From: Bradyrhizobium glycinis
Lineage (GTDB): Bacteria > Pseudomonadota > Alphaproteobacteria > Rhizobiales > Xanthobacteraceae
NCBI RefSeq assembly: GCF_016031655.1
Contig: NZ_JACCHQ010000003.1
Location: forward strand, 186,001 to 250,000
Reading direction: 5' to 3'
DNA length: 64,000 bases
Each line of letters starts with the position of its first letter. Position 1 is the first letter of the stretch. Shown one piece after another: positions 56,872 through 64,000 of this stretch. The position numbers were made by a program, and so were the translations under genes. The notes under the pieces were generated by a model. The model was not told where the DNA came from. It worked only from the letters and a program-made list of their open reading frames with translations, and ran no database searches.

Positions 56872-57057
56872 TCAGAAGCCGAAGATATTAAACGCGCGCC
56901 GCCGTTTGCCACGCCGGCTCTCGACGATCCGCTCGCCGCCGTTCTCGGCCGAGCTGCCGTAATAGCGATGATGGCCGGCCTGGTCGTGCAGATCGGCCGG
57001 CTCCGACTGTCCCGCCCGCCGCGCGTCGCAGATGATCTTGGTGGTGTGACCCGACAT
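56872..57057 (-). CDS. Small hypothetical protein
   Basis: A 61-residue frame starting MSGHTTKIICDARRAGQSE, with a strong TGGAGG box six bases before the ATG. The protein is rich in His, Arg and Gly and ends KRRRAFNIFGF. No family is recognised and no membrane segment is visible. The strong start signal suggests a real gene; otherwise the evidence is slight. Confidence 0.5.
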   Translation of the reverse strand: MSGHTTKIICDARRAGQSEPADLHDQAGHHRYYGSSAENGGERIVESRRGKRRRAFNIFGF

Positions 57058-57266
57058 TGCCGCCTCCAGCAAAAGCTTGTTGTTCGTGGTTCATCAGTCG
57101 CGAGGTGTTCCGGCGGCGTTCATATGGCAAGGGCGCAATCGGGTTTCCGGACGGTTTCGCCGCTTGCCGGCCACGCAATATTTTGCTTCGGGATTGTCGG
57201 CAGGGGGTGCCGTGCCGCGTCCTTGGGACTTGCGCAGAAAAGAAAGCAGAAAAGAGAGAGGTGACG

Positions 57267-57647
57267 ATGCTGTACGCCATCCTGGCCTATCACGTGGAAG
57301 ACGAAGTCTTGTCCTGGACGCCGGAGCAGGACGCCGCCGTCGTCGCCAAAGTCATCGAGGTTCAGGCGCCGCTGCGGGCCAGCGGCCAGTTTGGACCGGC
57401 GGCCCGGCTGGATGAGACCCGGAAGGCCCGCACCTTGCGCGGCCCCGGCGCGGGAATGGTGCTGGACGGGCCGTTTGCCGAGACCAAGGAGCAGCTTCTC
57501 GGCTTCCATTTGATGCAATGCGCCACCGAGGATGAGGCGATCGAAGCGGCGCGGAAGCTGCGGGCGGTCAATCCGACGGCGGTGTACGAGATCCGCCCGG
57601 TCAAGCTTTACGTGCCGGCCGATGGGTTCGGCGCGACATCCGGCTAA
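57267..57647 (+). CDS. YCII-related (YciI-like) protein
   Basis: A 126-residue single-domain protein of the YCII/DGPF type. The start MLYAILAYHVEDEVL follows GAGAGAG. The signature DGPFAETKEQLLGFHLMQ contains the DGPF motif with conserved Lys/Glu. The end TAVYEIRPVKLYVP matches the ferredoxin-like fold of the family. Such proteins often occur with ECF sigma factors or as small enzymes of unknown reaction; here there is no ECF sigma neighbour. Confidence 0.82.
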   Translation: MLYAILAYHVEDEVLSWTPEQDAAVVAKVIEVQAPLRASGQFGPAARLDETRKARTLRGPGAGMVLDGPFAETKEQLLGFHLMQCATEDEAIEAARKLRAVNPTAVYEIRPVKLYVPADGFGATSG

Positions 57648-57651
57648 AGTC

Positions 57652-58242
57652 CTACGCGCCCGGCTCGGTCCGCTTGGGAAGGAAGCGCCGGATCACGATG
57701 CCGCCGAAAGCGACGAACCAGAGGAAGGGTGCGACCTGCGGCGCGAACGCCGCAACGATCGTGCCCGGGATGAAAACCAGCAGCGGAAACAGCGAAGCCA
57801 TGATTTCGGTGCGCCAGCCGCCGAGGATCGTCCACCACAGCCAGGCGTTGAGGCCCGCGATCGCGGTCAGATGCAAGCCGTAGAGCACGGCGACGGCGTT
57901 GCTCATGCCGTAATTGGTGTAGAGGCCGTTGGTGACTGGCAGCAGCACGATCGAGAGCAGGAAGAACAGGTTGAGGATCACGTCGCCGCGGCTGCCGATC
58001 GGCTGGCGCGCCAGCCGCCGGTGATGGCTGATCCAGAACACGCCGGCGATGATGAAGCTCAGCGCCAGCCCGGCCAGCTTGCCGGAATAGACCTGGGCGA
58101 GCTCGCTCCAACCAGGGGCGCTCGTGAACACCGCCGCTCTCGGCAGATCGTAGGCCAGCAGCGTCATGGCGACGCCGAAAATGGTGTTGCTGAGCGACTC
58201 CAGACGCCGCATCTCGAATTGGTCGGGCTTGAGCTCGGTCAT
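57652..58242 (-). CDS. TMEM175/DUF1211-type membrane protein (putative potassium channel)
   Basis: A 196-residue integral membrane protein with about six hydrophobic helices. The first helix carries the family-like motif RRLESLSNTIFGVAMTLLAYD, corresponding to the FSDGxFAIxxTLL motif of bacterial TMEM175 K+ channels, though with clear substitutions (Ser-Asn in place of Ser-Asp). Bacterial members form tetrameric K+-permeable channels. It is convergent with the YCII-like gene and divergent from the helicase. The start MTELKPDQFEMRR is preferred over a longer one. Confidence 0.72.
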   Translation of the reverse strand: MTELKPDQFEMRRLESLSNTIFGVAMTLLAYDLPRAAVFTSAPGWSELAQVYSGKLAGLALSFIIAGVFWISHHRRLARQPIGSRGDVILNLFFLLSIVLLPVTNGLYTNYGMSNAVAVLYGLHLTAIAGLNAWLWWTILGGWRTEIMASLFPLLVFIPGTIVAAFAPQVAPFLWFVAFGGIVIRRFLPKRTEPGA

Positions 58243-58363
58243 TTCGCCGTGGAGTGCTGGAACCAAAAGGCCGTCTTCCCCTAAATCCTAATTCCATTTC
58301 CGTCCAGACGCATTGCGATTCGCGCCGGGATCGCCGAGTCTCTCCCTTTCACCGGGGCGATTC

Positions 58364-60421
58364 GTGGCTTCATATCTGGACACGCTCAATGCGGAGCAGC
58401 GCCGCGCCGTGGAGCATGGCGTGACCGAGGGTTCGACCATGGGCGCCCCCCTGCTCGTCATCGCCGGTGCCGGCTCCGGCAAGACCAACACGCTGGCCCA
58501 TCGCGTCGCGCATCTGATCGTCGCAGGCAGCGATCCCCGCCGCATCCTGCTGATGACGTTCTCCCGCCGCGCGGCCGCGGAGATGGCGGGCCGGGTCGAG
58601 CGCATCGCGCGCAAGGTGCTGGGCGAGAACAACGCCGCGATCATGCGCGATGCGCTGACCTGGGCCGGCACCTTCCATGGCATCGGCGCGCGGCTCCTGC
58701 GCGAATATGCCGAGCGGATCGGCGTCGATCCCGCTTTCACCATCCATGACCGCGAGGATTCCGCCGACCTGATGAACCTGGTCCGGCACGAGCGCGGCCT
58801 GTCGAAGACCGAGAGCCGCTTTCCCGCCAAGGGCACCTGCCTGTCGATCTATTCCCGCTGCGTCAATGCCGAGATGGAGATCGAGAAGGTGCTCGCCCAG
58901 CATTATCCCTGGTGCGCGGGCTGGGCCGCCGAGCTGAAGGGTCTGTTCGCCGCGTACGTCGAGGCCAAGCAGGCCCAGCACGTGCTCGATTACGACGACC
59001 TGCTGCTGTACTGGTCGCAGATGATGAGCGATGCGCTGATCACTGAGGAGATCGGTGGCCGCTTCGACCACGTGCTGGTCGACGAATATCAGGACACCAA
59101 TCGCCTGCAATCCTCGATCCTGCTGGCGCTCAAGCCTGACGGACGCGGCCTCACCGTGGTCGGCGACGACGCGCAGTCGATCTATTCGTTTCGCGCCGCC
59201 ACGGTGCGCAACATCCTGGACTTTCCGCAGAGCTTCTTCCCGCGGGCGGAGATGATCACGCTCGACCGCAATTACCGCTCGACGCAGGCGGTGCTGTCGG
59301 CGGCGAACGGCGTGATCGGCCTCGCCCGCGAGCGCTTCACCAAGAACCTCTGGACCGACCGCACCTCGGGGCAAAAACCGCAGCTCGTCACCGTGCACGA
59401 CGAGGCCGACCAGGCGCGCTACATTGTCGAGGCGGTGCTGGCGAACCGCGAGCAAGGCGCGCTGCTCAAGCACCAGGCGGTGCTGTTCCGCACCTCCTCG
59501 CATTCGGGTCCGCTGGAGATCGAGCTGACCCGCCGCAACATCCCCTTCGTCAAGTTCGGCGGGCTGAAATTCCTCGATGCCGCGCATGTCAAGGACGTGC
59601 TGGCCCTGTTGCGCTTCGCCGAAAATCCGCGCGACCGCGTTGCCGGCTTTCGCATCCTGCACCTGCTGCCGGGCATCGGGCCTGCGACTGCGCAGCGCGT
59701 GCTCGACCAGATGGCGGAGAGCACCGACCCGCTTGCCGCGCTCGGCCGGCTGCCGGGGCCGGCGCGCACCGGTGAGGACTGGACCTGTTTCGTCCGCACG
59801 GTCGAAAACTTGCGCTATTCGGAATGGCCCGTCGACCTCGAACGGGTGCGGCTCTGGTACGAGCCGCATCTCGATCGCATGCACGAGGATGCCGAGACGC
59901 GCCGCGCCGATCTGATGCAGCTCGAGCAGATCGCGAGCGGCTATGCCTCGCGCGAGAAATTTTTGACCGAGCTCACGCTCGATCCGCCGGATGCGACCAG
60001 CGACAAATCAGGCCCGCCCTTGCGCGACGAGGATTACCTGATCCTCTCCACCATCCACTCCGCCAAGGGACAGGAGTGGAAGTCGGTGTTCGTGCTCAAC
60101 GTCGTCGACGGCTGCATGCCCTCCGATCTCGGCGCCGGCACCAGCGCCGAACTCGAGGAGGAGCGCCGCCTGCTCTATGTCGCCATGACCCGCGCCAAGG
60201 ACGACCTCCACCTCGTCGTGCCGCAGCGCTTCTTCGTGCACGGCCAGGCCGCCAGGGGCGACCGTCACGTCTACGCCTCGCGCACCCGCTTCATCCCGGA
60301 GCAATTGGTCTACCTGTTCGAGCGCACCGCTTGGCCGAAGGCGGCGGCGGGCGCCGCGCGCAACGCGGCGCAGGGGCCGAAGATCGACATCGGGGCAAGG
60401 ATGCGCGGGATGTGGCGGTAG
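58364..60421 (+). CDS. UvrD/PcrA-type ATP-dependent DNA helicase
   Basis: About 685 residues of superfamily 1 helicase. Motifs seen in order: Q-like LNAEQRRAV, Walker A AGAGSGKTNTLAHR, motif II VDEYQDTNRLQ, motif III GDDAQSIYSFRAA, motif IV LDRNYRSTQ, motif V STIHSAKGQEWKSV and motif VI EERRLLYVAMTRAKDD. All catalytic residues are present. The start is ambiguous: GTG 58364 (VASYLDTLNAEQ) is given and a longer frame begins at 58313. It is probably a repair or replication helicase; the shorter C-terminus distinguishes it from full-length UvrD (~720 or more). Confidence 0.9.
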   Translation: MASYLDTLNAEQRRAVEHGVTEGSTMGAPLLVIAGAGSGKTNTLAHRVAHLIVAGSDPRRILLMTFSRRAAAEMAGRVERIARKVLGENNAAIMRDALTWAGTFHGIGARLLREYAERIGVDPAFTIHDREDSADLMNLVRHERGLSKTESRFPAKGTCLSIYSRCVNAEMEIEKVLAQHYPWCAGWAAELKGLFAAYVEAKQAQHVLDYDDLLLYWSQMMSDALITEEIGGRFDHVLVDEYQDTNRLQSSILLALKPDGRGLTVVGDDAQSIYSFRAATVRNILDFPQSFFPRAEMITLDRNYRSTQAVLSAANGVIGLARERFTKNLWTDRTSGQKPQLVTVHDEADQARYIVEAVLANREQGALLKHQAVLFRTSSHSGPLEIELTRRNIPFVKFGGLKFLDAAHVKDVLALLRFAENPRDRVAGFRILHLLPGIGPATAQRVLDQMAESTDPLAALGRLPGPARTGEDWTCFVRTVENLRYSEWPVDLERVRLWYEPHLDRMHEDAETRRADLMQLEQIASGYASREKFLTELTLDPPDATSDKSGPPLRDEDYLILSTIHSAKGQEWKSVFVLNVVDGCMPSDLGAGTSAELEEERRLLYVAMTRAKDDLHLVVPQRFFVHGQAARGDRHVYASRTRFIPEQLVYLFERTAWPKAAAGAARNAAQGPKIDIGARMRGMWR

Positions 60422-60528
60422 GGCTGCCGCGATGGAGCCAACGGAAACCGAGCATTTCCGAAACGCTGCCTTGTGACGGTGCGGCTGCCCACTAAGTGTC
60501 GTTCATCCTCCCATAGAGACCTTGATCG

Positions 60529-61560
60529 ATGACCGCACCGCTCGAATTCGGACTGGACACCTTTGGCGACGTCACCAAGGACGTCTCCGGCGCCATGCTT
60601 TCGCATGCGCAGGTGATCCGCAATATCGTCGACGAAGCGGTGCTGGCCGACGAGCTCGGACTCGATTTCATCGGGCTCGGCGAGCATCACCGCGCGGATT
60701 TCGCGATCTCCTCGCCCGAAACCGTGCTCGCGGCCATCGCATCGCGCACCAAACGCATTCATCTCGGCTCGGCCGTGACGGTGTTGTCTTCGGACGATCC
60801 CATCCGCGTGTTCCAGCGCTTCGCCACGCTGGATGCGGTCTCGAACGGGCGCGCGGAGGTGATCCTCGGCCGCGGCTCGTTCACCGAGTCCTTTCCGCTA
60901 TTCGGCTTCGACCTGCGCAAATATGAGGAGCTGTTCGAGGAGAAGCTCGATCTGTTCGCGGCCCTGCTGTCGCAGCAGCCGGTGACCTGGCAAGGCAAGC
61001 TGCGTCCGCCGCTGCGGGATCAGCTGGTCTATCCGCCGGTCGAGCAAGGCACGCTGAAAACCTGGATCGGCGTCGGCGGCAGCCCGCAATCGGTGGTGCG
61101 CGCTGCGCACTACGATCTGCCCCTGATGCTCGCGATCATCGGCGGCGATCCCGCGCGCTTTGCGCCCTATGTCGAGCTCTATCATCGCGCCTTCAGCGAG
61201 TTCGGCCGCCCGGCCCAGCCGATCGGCGTGCATTCGCCGGGCTACGTCGCCGAGACGGACGCGCAGGCACGCGAGGAGCTGTGGCCCGATTACAAGGCGA
61301 TGCGCCACCGCATCGGCAAGGAGCGCGGCTGGCCGCCGATGGGACGCGACGAGTTCGTCCACGAGGCCGAGTACGGCTCGCTCTATGTCGGCGCGCCGGA
61401 AACGGTGGCGCGGAAGATCGCGAAGACCGCCAAGGCGCTCGGGCTTTCGCGGTTTCAGTTGAAGTATTCGGCGGGACCATTGCCGCACGAGAAGCTGATG
61501 CGGAGCATCGAGCTTTACGGGCGCAAGGTGGTGCCGATGGTGCGGGAGATGATGGGGTAG
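60529..61560 (+). CDS. LLM-class flavin-dependent oxidoreductase
   Basis: A 343-residue luciferase-like monooxygenase fold protein. Family traits: GLDFIGLGEHHRADFAISSP near the start, SAVTVLSSDDPIRVFQRFATLD, EVILGRGSF and a C-terminal FMN/F420-type barrel end GLSRFQLKYS. It would use FMN with an unknown substrate. It stands alone after the helicase and before the GIY-YIG gene. Confidence 0.85.
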   Translation: MTAPLEFGLDTFGDVTKDVSGAMLSHAQVIRNIVDEAVLADELGLDFIGLGEHHRADFAISSPETVLAAIASRTKRIHLGSAVTVLSSDDPIRVFQRFATLDAVSNGRAEVILGRGSFTESFPLFGFDLRKYEELFEEKLDLFAALLSQQPVTWQGKLRPPLRDQLVYPPVEQGTLKTWIGVGGSPQSVVRAAHYDLPLMLAIIGGDPARFAPYVELYHRAFSEFGRPAQPIGVHSPGYVAETDAQAREELWPDYKAMRHRIGKERGWPPMGRDEFVHEAEYGSLYVGAPETVARKIAKTAKALGLSRFQLKYSAGPLPHEKLMRSIELYGRKVVPMVREMMG

Positions 61561-61593
61561 TGGGCTTTTGAGATAGTCTCAGTCCGTCTTCGC

Positions 61594-61836
61594 TCACCAG
61601 AGTCTCTTCTTCGCGAAGGCGTGGCCCGAACCGGATTTCAAGTAACGCTCGAACGCACGTGCCTTCGCGATGTCAGAGAAGGCTACGTAAGTCACCAGTC
61701 GCCAGGGAGCGTATTTCGACGTGTGGGGTGACTTGCCTGCGTTGTGGTCTGCCAGGCGTTGCTTGAGATTCGTCGTCAGGCCGATATAGCGCTGACCTCC
61801 AAAGGCTTCGCTCTCCAGAAGATAGACATAGAGCAT
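61594..61836 (-). CDS. GIY-YIG nuclease-domain protein
   Basis: An 80-residue single-domain GIY-YIG protein of the UPF0213/YhbQ-like type. Seen: YVYLLESEAFGGQRYIGLTTNLKQR (GIY-YIG equivalents YVYLL and YIG, with the catalytic Arg in KQRLADHN), NAGKSPHTSKYAPW and the Glu in AFERYLKSGSGHAF. Such small domains occur as orphan genes in large copy numbers in rhizobia, often near tRNAs and repeats, and their role is unknown. Here it lies 95 bp from the 3' end of tRNA-Tyr with an inverted repeat in between. Confidence 0.82.
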   Translation of the reverse strand: MLYVYLLESEAFGGQRYIGLTTNLKQRLADHNAGKSPHTSKYAPWRLVTYVAFSDIAKARAFERYLKSGSGHAFAKKRLW

Positions 61837-61872
61837 CGACGCCCGCCCTCCTTCCCCAAGGCTTCGGAGGGC

Positions 61873-61932
61873 ATCCTGCTTCGCGCAGCGAAAGGTTGCA
61901 ATCCTGCGAAGCGCGTCAGCGCGAAGCAGGAT
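61873..61932. repeat. Inverted repeat between GIY-YIG gene and tRNA-Tyr
   Basis: ATCCTGCTTCGCGC (61873-61886) and GCGCGAAGCAGGAT (61919-61932) are perfect 14-bp inverted copies; the right arm ends at the first base of the tRNA CCA complement. A third related sequence, ATCCTGCGAAGCGCG, lies between them. There is no T-run, so a mobile-repeat or processing role fits better than a terminator. Confidence 0.7.
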
Positions 61933-62017
61933 GGTGGGGGAGGCAGGACTCGAACCTGCGAAGCCATGAGGCGGCTGATTTACAGTCAGCTCCCTTTGCC
62001 ACTCGGGACACTCCCCC
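61932..62017 (-). tRNA. tRNA-Tyr (anticodon GTA)
   Basis: A complete 86-nt class II tRNA: acceptor GGGGGAG/CTCCCCC, long variable arm, anticodon stem-loop CTGACTGTAAATCAG with anticodon GTA, T-arm CAGG TTCGAGT CCTG, discriminator A and encoded CCA. It is transcribed on the minus strand toward tRNA-Gly. Confidence 0.98.
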
Positions 62018-62119
62018 GCTCGACGGCAGCACAATCGGGCCGGACCTTGCCGGCGGACCGAAGACGGCCATGGAACGTGAAGGCCGCGACAACCCGGATC
62101 GGGGCGCGACCGGGCGCGT

Positions 62120-62148
62120 TTATGGGCGAAGCGGTGGGGCAAAGTCAA
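62120..62148 (-). promoter_or_regulatory. Promoter of tRNA-Tyr
   Basis: Minus-strand TTGACT, 17-base spacer, CCATAA, about 100 bp upstream of the tRNA 5' end and divergent from rlmB. It probably starts a transcript that includes tRNA-Tyr. Confidence 0.5.
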
Positions 62149-62224
62149 CCGAGGCAAGCAGCTAAAATCGCCCTCGCGGGCACCGAAATTGCCATATTCC
62201 GGAACCCATGACAGAAGCGAGCCC

Positions 62225-63058
62225 ATGAAGGATCGAAAATTCGGCCCCAAGGGGGCTCGCGGCGGGGCTAAGCCCTTCAACAGACCCGGAAAATCGGCCG
62301 GCCGTCCGGCCTGGCGCGATCGCGATTCGCAAGGCGATGGCCCGGTCATTCTCTACGGCTGGCACACCGTCACCATGGCGCTCGCCAACCCGCGACGACG
62401 GATCCGCAAGCTGACGCTGACGGAGAACGCCGCAAGGCGGCTGGCTGAGGAAAACATCGAGACGCGGGTGGCGCCCGAGATCGTGCGGCCCCAGGAGATC
62501 GACCGGCTGCTGTCGCCCGACGCCGTGCACCAGGGCCTTCTCGCCGAAGCCGATCCCCTGCCCTCGTCCGAGATCGAGACCTTAACGCCGGACGGCATGG
62601 TGCTGGTGCTCGACCAGATCACCGATCCGCACAATGTCGGCGCCATCCTGCGCTCGGCCGCCGCGTTCGCGGTGAAGGCGATCGTCACCACGGCACGCCA
62701 CAGCCCGGAAGCGACCGGCGTGTTGGCGAAGGCCGCGTCCGGCGCGCTCGAGCTGGTGCCTGTCGTCACCGTGCAAAATCTCGCCCGTGCGCTGACGGCG
62801 CTGAACGAGCGCGGCTTTCAGACTGTCGGTCTCGACAGCGAAGGCAGTGAGGATATCGGCGACGTCGCGCTGCGCGAGCCGCTTGCTCTCGTGCTCGGCG
62901 CCGAAGGCAAAGGCCTCAGGCAATTGACCCGCGAAACTTGCAGCGTCGTGGCGCGGCTCGATATGCCCGGCGAGATCAAGAGCCTCAACGTCTCGAACGC
63001 GGCCGTGCTCGCGCTCTATGTCGGCGCGAGCCGGCTTGGGTTGATGAAGCGCTCATAA
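62225..63058 (+). CDS. rlmB: 23S rRNA (guanosine-2'-O-)-methyltransferase RlmB-type
   Basis: A 277-residue SPOUT-class (TrmH) RNA 2'-O-methyltransferase. After a basic N-terminal tail (KDRKFGPKGARGGAK) comes the substrate-binding domain (ILYGWHTVTMALANPRR), then the knotted catalytic domain with VLVLDQITDPHNVGAILRSA, ALVLGAEGKGLRQLT and MPGEIKSLNVSNAAVLAL, which are motifs 1, 2 and 3. It modifies a 23S rRNA guanosine. Divergent from the tRNA cluster, this is the standard partner of that locus in alphaproteobacteria. Confidence 0.94.
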   Translation: MKDRKFGPKGARGGAKPFNRPGKSAGRPAWRDRDSQGDGPVILYGWHTVTMALANPRRRIRKLTLTENAARRLAEENIETRVAPEIVRPQEIDRLLSPDAVHQGLLAEADPLPSSEIETLTPDGMVLVLDQITDPHNVGAILRSAAAFAVKAIVTTARHSPEATGVLAKAASGALELVPVVTVQNLARALTALNERGFQTVGLDSEGSEDIGDVALREPLALVLGAEGKGLRQLTRETCSVVARLDMPGEIKSLNVSNAAVLALYVGASRLGLMKRS

Positions 63059-63092
63059 AACAAAACGCCCGTCCGCATCACGCGAACGGGCG
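63056..63092 (-). terminator. Intrinsic terminator between convergent genes
   Basis: The stem CGCCCGT/ACGGGCG (63066-63072 with 63086-63092) is followed on the minus strand by TTTTGTTTTA. It ends transcription of the Gly/Tyr-rich gene; with its symmetrical stem it may also stop rlmB transcripts. Confidence 0.7.
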
Positions 63093-63118
63093 CTTCGCAA
63101 ATCTCGACCGATCGGCGA

Positions 63119-63619
63119 TCAGTAATAGCGGCGCAGCACGCGGTGGCCGCCATAGTAATACGGCGCTGGCGCGCGGCGGTGGGCGTAGCCGTAGCGCGGA
63201 CCATAGTGCACGCGGGGCAGATAGCCGTAGCGGGGGCCGTAGCCGTAGCGATAGGGACGGAAGTACGGGCGGCGATAGGGATAAGCGGCCGGCGGCGCGA
63301 CCGCGGCGGCACGATAGCCATAGCCGTAATTGGCGGGCGCGACGACGGCGTCCTCGCGGTAGGTCGGATACGGCGCGAAAGCGCCCGGACCGGTATAGGT
63401 CGGACCCTGGTTGACGTAGTAATACTGCGTGGTCGGCTCGGCGAGACGCTCATAGGCCGCGTAGCCGTAGCCATATCCGTATCCGCCGCAGCCGGTGTTG
63501 CAGCCGGTATAGACTGGCGCCACCGGCGCGCACGTGGTGAAGCCGCAGGCCGCGGCCGGCGCGGTGGCGGCGAACATCACGGCAGTTGCCGCGACCAGTC
63601 CCGAAATCATTTGACGCAT
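63119..63619 (-). CDS. Secreted Gly/Tyr/Pro-rich protein
   Basis: A 166-residue protein starting MRQMISGLVAATAVMFAATA, preceded by a strong AGGAGA box. This is a signal peptide, cleaved after APAAA. The mature part has several Cys (CGFTTC, CNTGCGG) and many Tyr/Gly/Pro/Arg repeats (YGYGYGY, YGPRYGY, RRPYFRPYR). No catalytic motif. Such repetitive secreted proteins in this group often coat the surface or bind metals. Low complexity makes homology calls unreliable; a surface role is inference. Confidence 0.7.
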   Translation of the reverse strand: MRQMISGLVAATAVMFAATAPAAACGFTTCAPVAPVYTGCNTGCGGYGYGYGYAAYERLAEPTTQYYYVNQGPTYTGPGAFAPYPTYREDAVVAPANYGYGYRAAAVAPPAAYPYRRPYFRPYRYGYGPRYGYLPRVHYGPRYGYAHRRAPAPYYYGGHRVLRRYY

Positions 63620-63660
63620 TACTTTCTCCTGTTGATTTCCGTTTTTGGTTTTCACGTTCC

Positions 63661-64000
63661 TCAACCCGGCGGCCTGCCGGGTATCTCTGTGCGCGGTCGT
63701 GGCCGAGGGGGCCGAGGACGCTCATTGATCTCGGGCGCGTAGATCACCGGCGGCGGATCGACGGGCGGATCCATCTGCGCCGGCAGCGGCGCGGACGATG
63801 CGCCCCAGCTCTGGTGGTAGCTCTCGGCGGGCTTGGGCAATTTGCGGTTCGCCGGCGGCTCGACCTCGAGCCGGCCGTAGCCGGGCCGCAGACCCAGCGT
63901 CGGATAATAATGGCCGACGTCGTCGGGCTGCCGCTCGGCGATATAGCGTCCGCCATAGATCGTGGGCTGCACCTGCTGGTTCTTGCCAAGACCCCAGGTG
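63661..64000 (-). CDS. C-terminal part of an uncharacterised proline-rich protein (cut by window edge)
   Basis: A minus-strand frame that stays open to the right edge, so the start lies outside the window. The last ~113 residues are visible. They are Pro/Arg rich (DPPVDPPPVIYAPE, RPPRPRPR, ending PGRPPG) with no recognised domain. It is 41 bp upstream of the Gly/Tyr-rich secreted gene on the same strand, so the two may be co-transcribed. Function unknown. Confidence 0.5.
   Translation of the reverse strand, partial: TWGLGKNQQVQPTIYGGRYIAERQPDDVGHYYPTLGLRPGYGRLEVEPPANRKLPKPAESYHQSWGASSAPLPAQMDPPVDPPPVIYAPEINERPRPPRPRPRTEIPGRPPG

Overview
The window looks like chromosomal DNA of an alphaproteobacterium of the Bradyrhizobium / Rhodopseudomonas group. 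The reasons are high GC throughout, ribosomal and RNA polymerase proteins of typical rhizobial sequence, and many short dispersed palindromic repeats of the kinds that litter Bradyrhizobium intergenic DNA. It also carries the alphaproteobacterial chromosomal block rlmB - tRNA-Tyr - tRNA-Gly - tRNA-Trp - secE - nusG - rplK - rplA - rplJ - rplL - rpoB - rpoC, but here that block is broken up by long insertions.

Layout. (1) 1-12,060, minus strand: rpoC (cut by the window edge), rpoB, rplL, rplJ, a 2-hydroxyacid dehydrogenase lodged inside the ribosomal cluster, rplA, rplK, nusG and secE, with a good promoter (12,234-12,262) in front of secE. (2) 12,390-37,692: a 25-kb carbohydrate island between secE and tRNA-Trp. 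Its core (15,523-27,329) is one run of overlapping or closely spaced plus-strand genes: sugar epimerase, heptose-type nucleotidyltransferase/kinase fusion in reversed order, second epimerase, HAD phosphatase, APH-fold kinase, split transketolase, two tandem DegT aminotransferases, 2OG-Fe(II) oxygenase, LIC12192-type orphan protein, methyltransferase and WbuC-type cupin. Around it lie a GmhA-like isomerase, two C-methyltransferase-like enzymes, another methyltransferase, a Gfo/Idh/MocA oxidoreductase, two UPF0104 membrane proteins, two large GT-C-like membrane proteins, a pair of membrane-anchored winged-helix-like proteins and a DPM1-like glycosyltransferase. The simplest reading is a pathway for an unusual aminated, oxidised and probably branched or higher-carbon nucleotide sugar, delivered to a surface glycan through polyprenyl-phosphate chemistry. 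The product cannot be named from sequence.

(3) 37,791-56,006: tRNA-Trp, then assorted metabolic genes (serine hydrolase, two SDRs, histidine phosphatase, argE-type deacetylase, LysE exporter, APH / acyl-CoA dehydrogenase / TetR module, CoA transferase, MFS), a vapBC pair with a clear operator, PQQ-type sugar dehydrogenase lipoprotein, an orphan nuoB and a YciE/YciF-type protein. Several repeat families sit in the gaps. (4) 56,353-64,000: tRNA-Gly; a tiny self-contained plus-strand transcription unit (promoter, 17-base match to the anti-Shine-Dalgarno region, 14-codon frame, terminator); small genes; a TMEM175-like protein; a UvrD-type helicase; a flavin-dependent oxidoreductase; a GIY-YIG gene beside tRNA-Tyr; rlmB; a Gly/Tyr-rich secreted protein; and a gene cut by the right edge.

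The two most interesting items are the sugar island with its reversed HldE-like fusion plus split transketolase, and the miniature transcription unit at 56,539-56,745. All identifications come from reading motifs and gene order; no database search was run.
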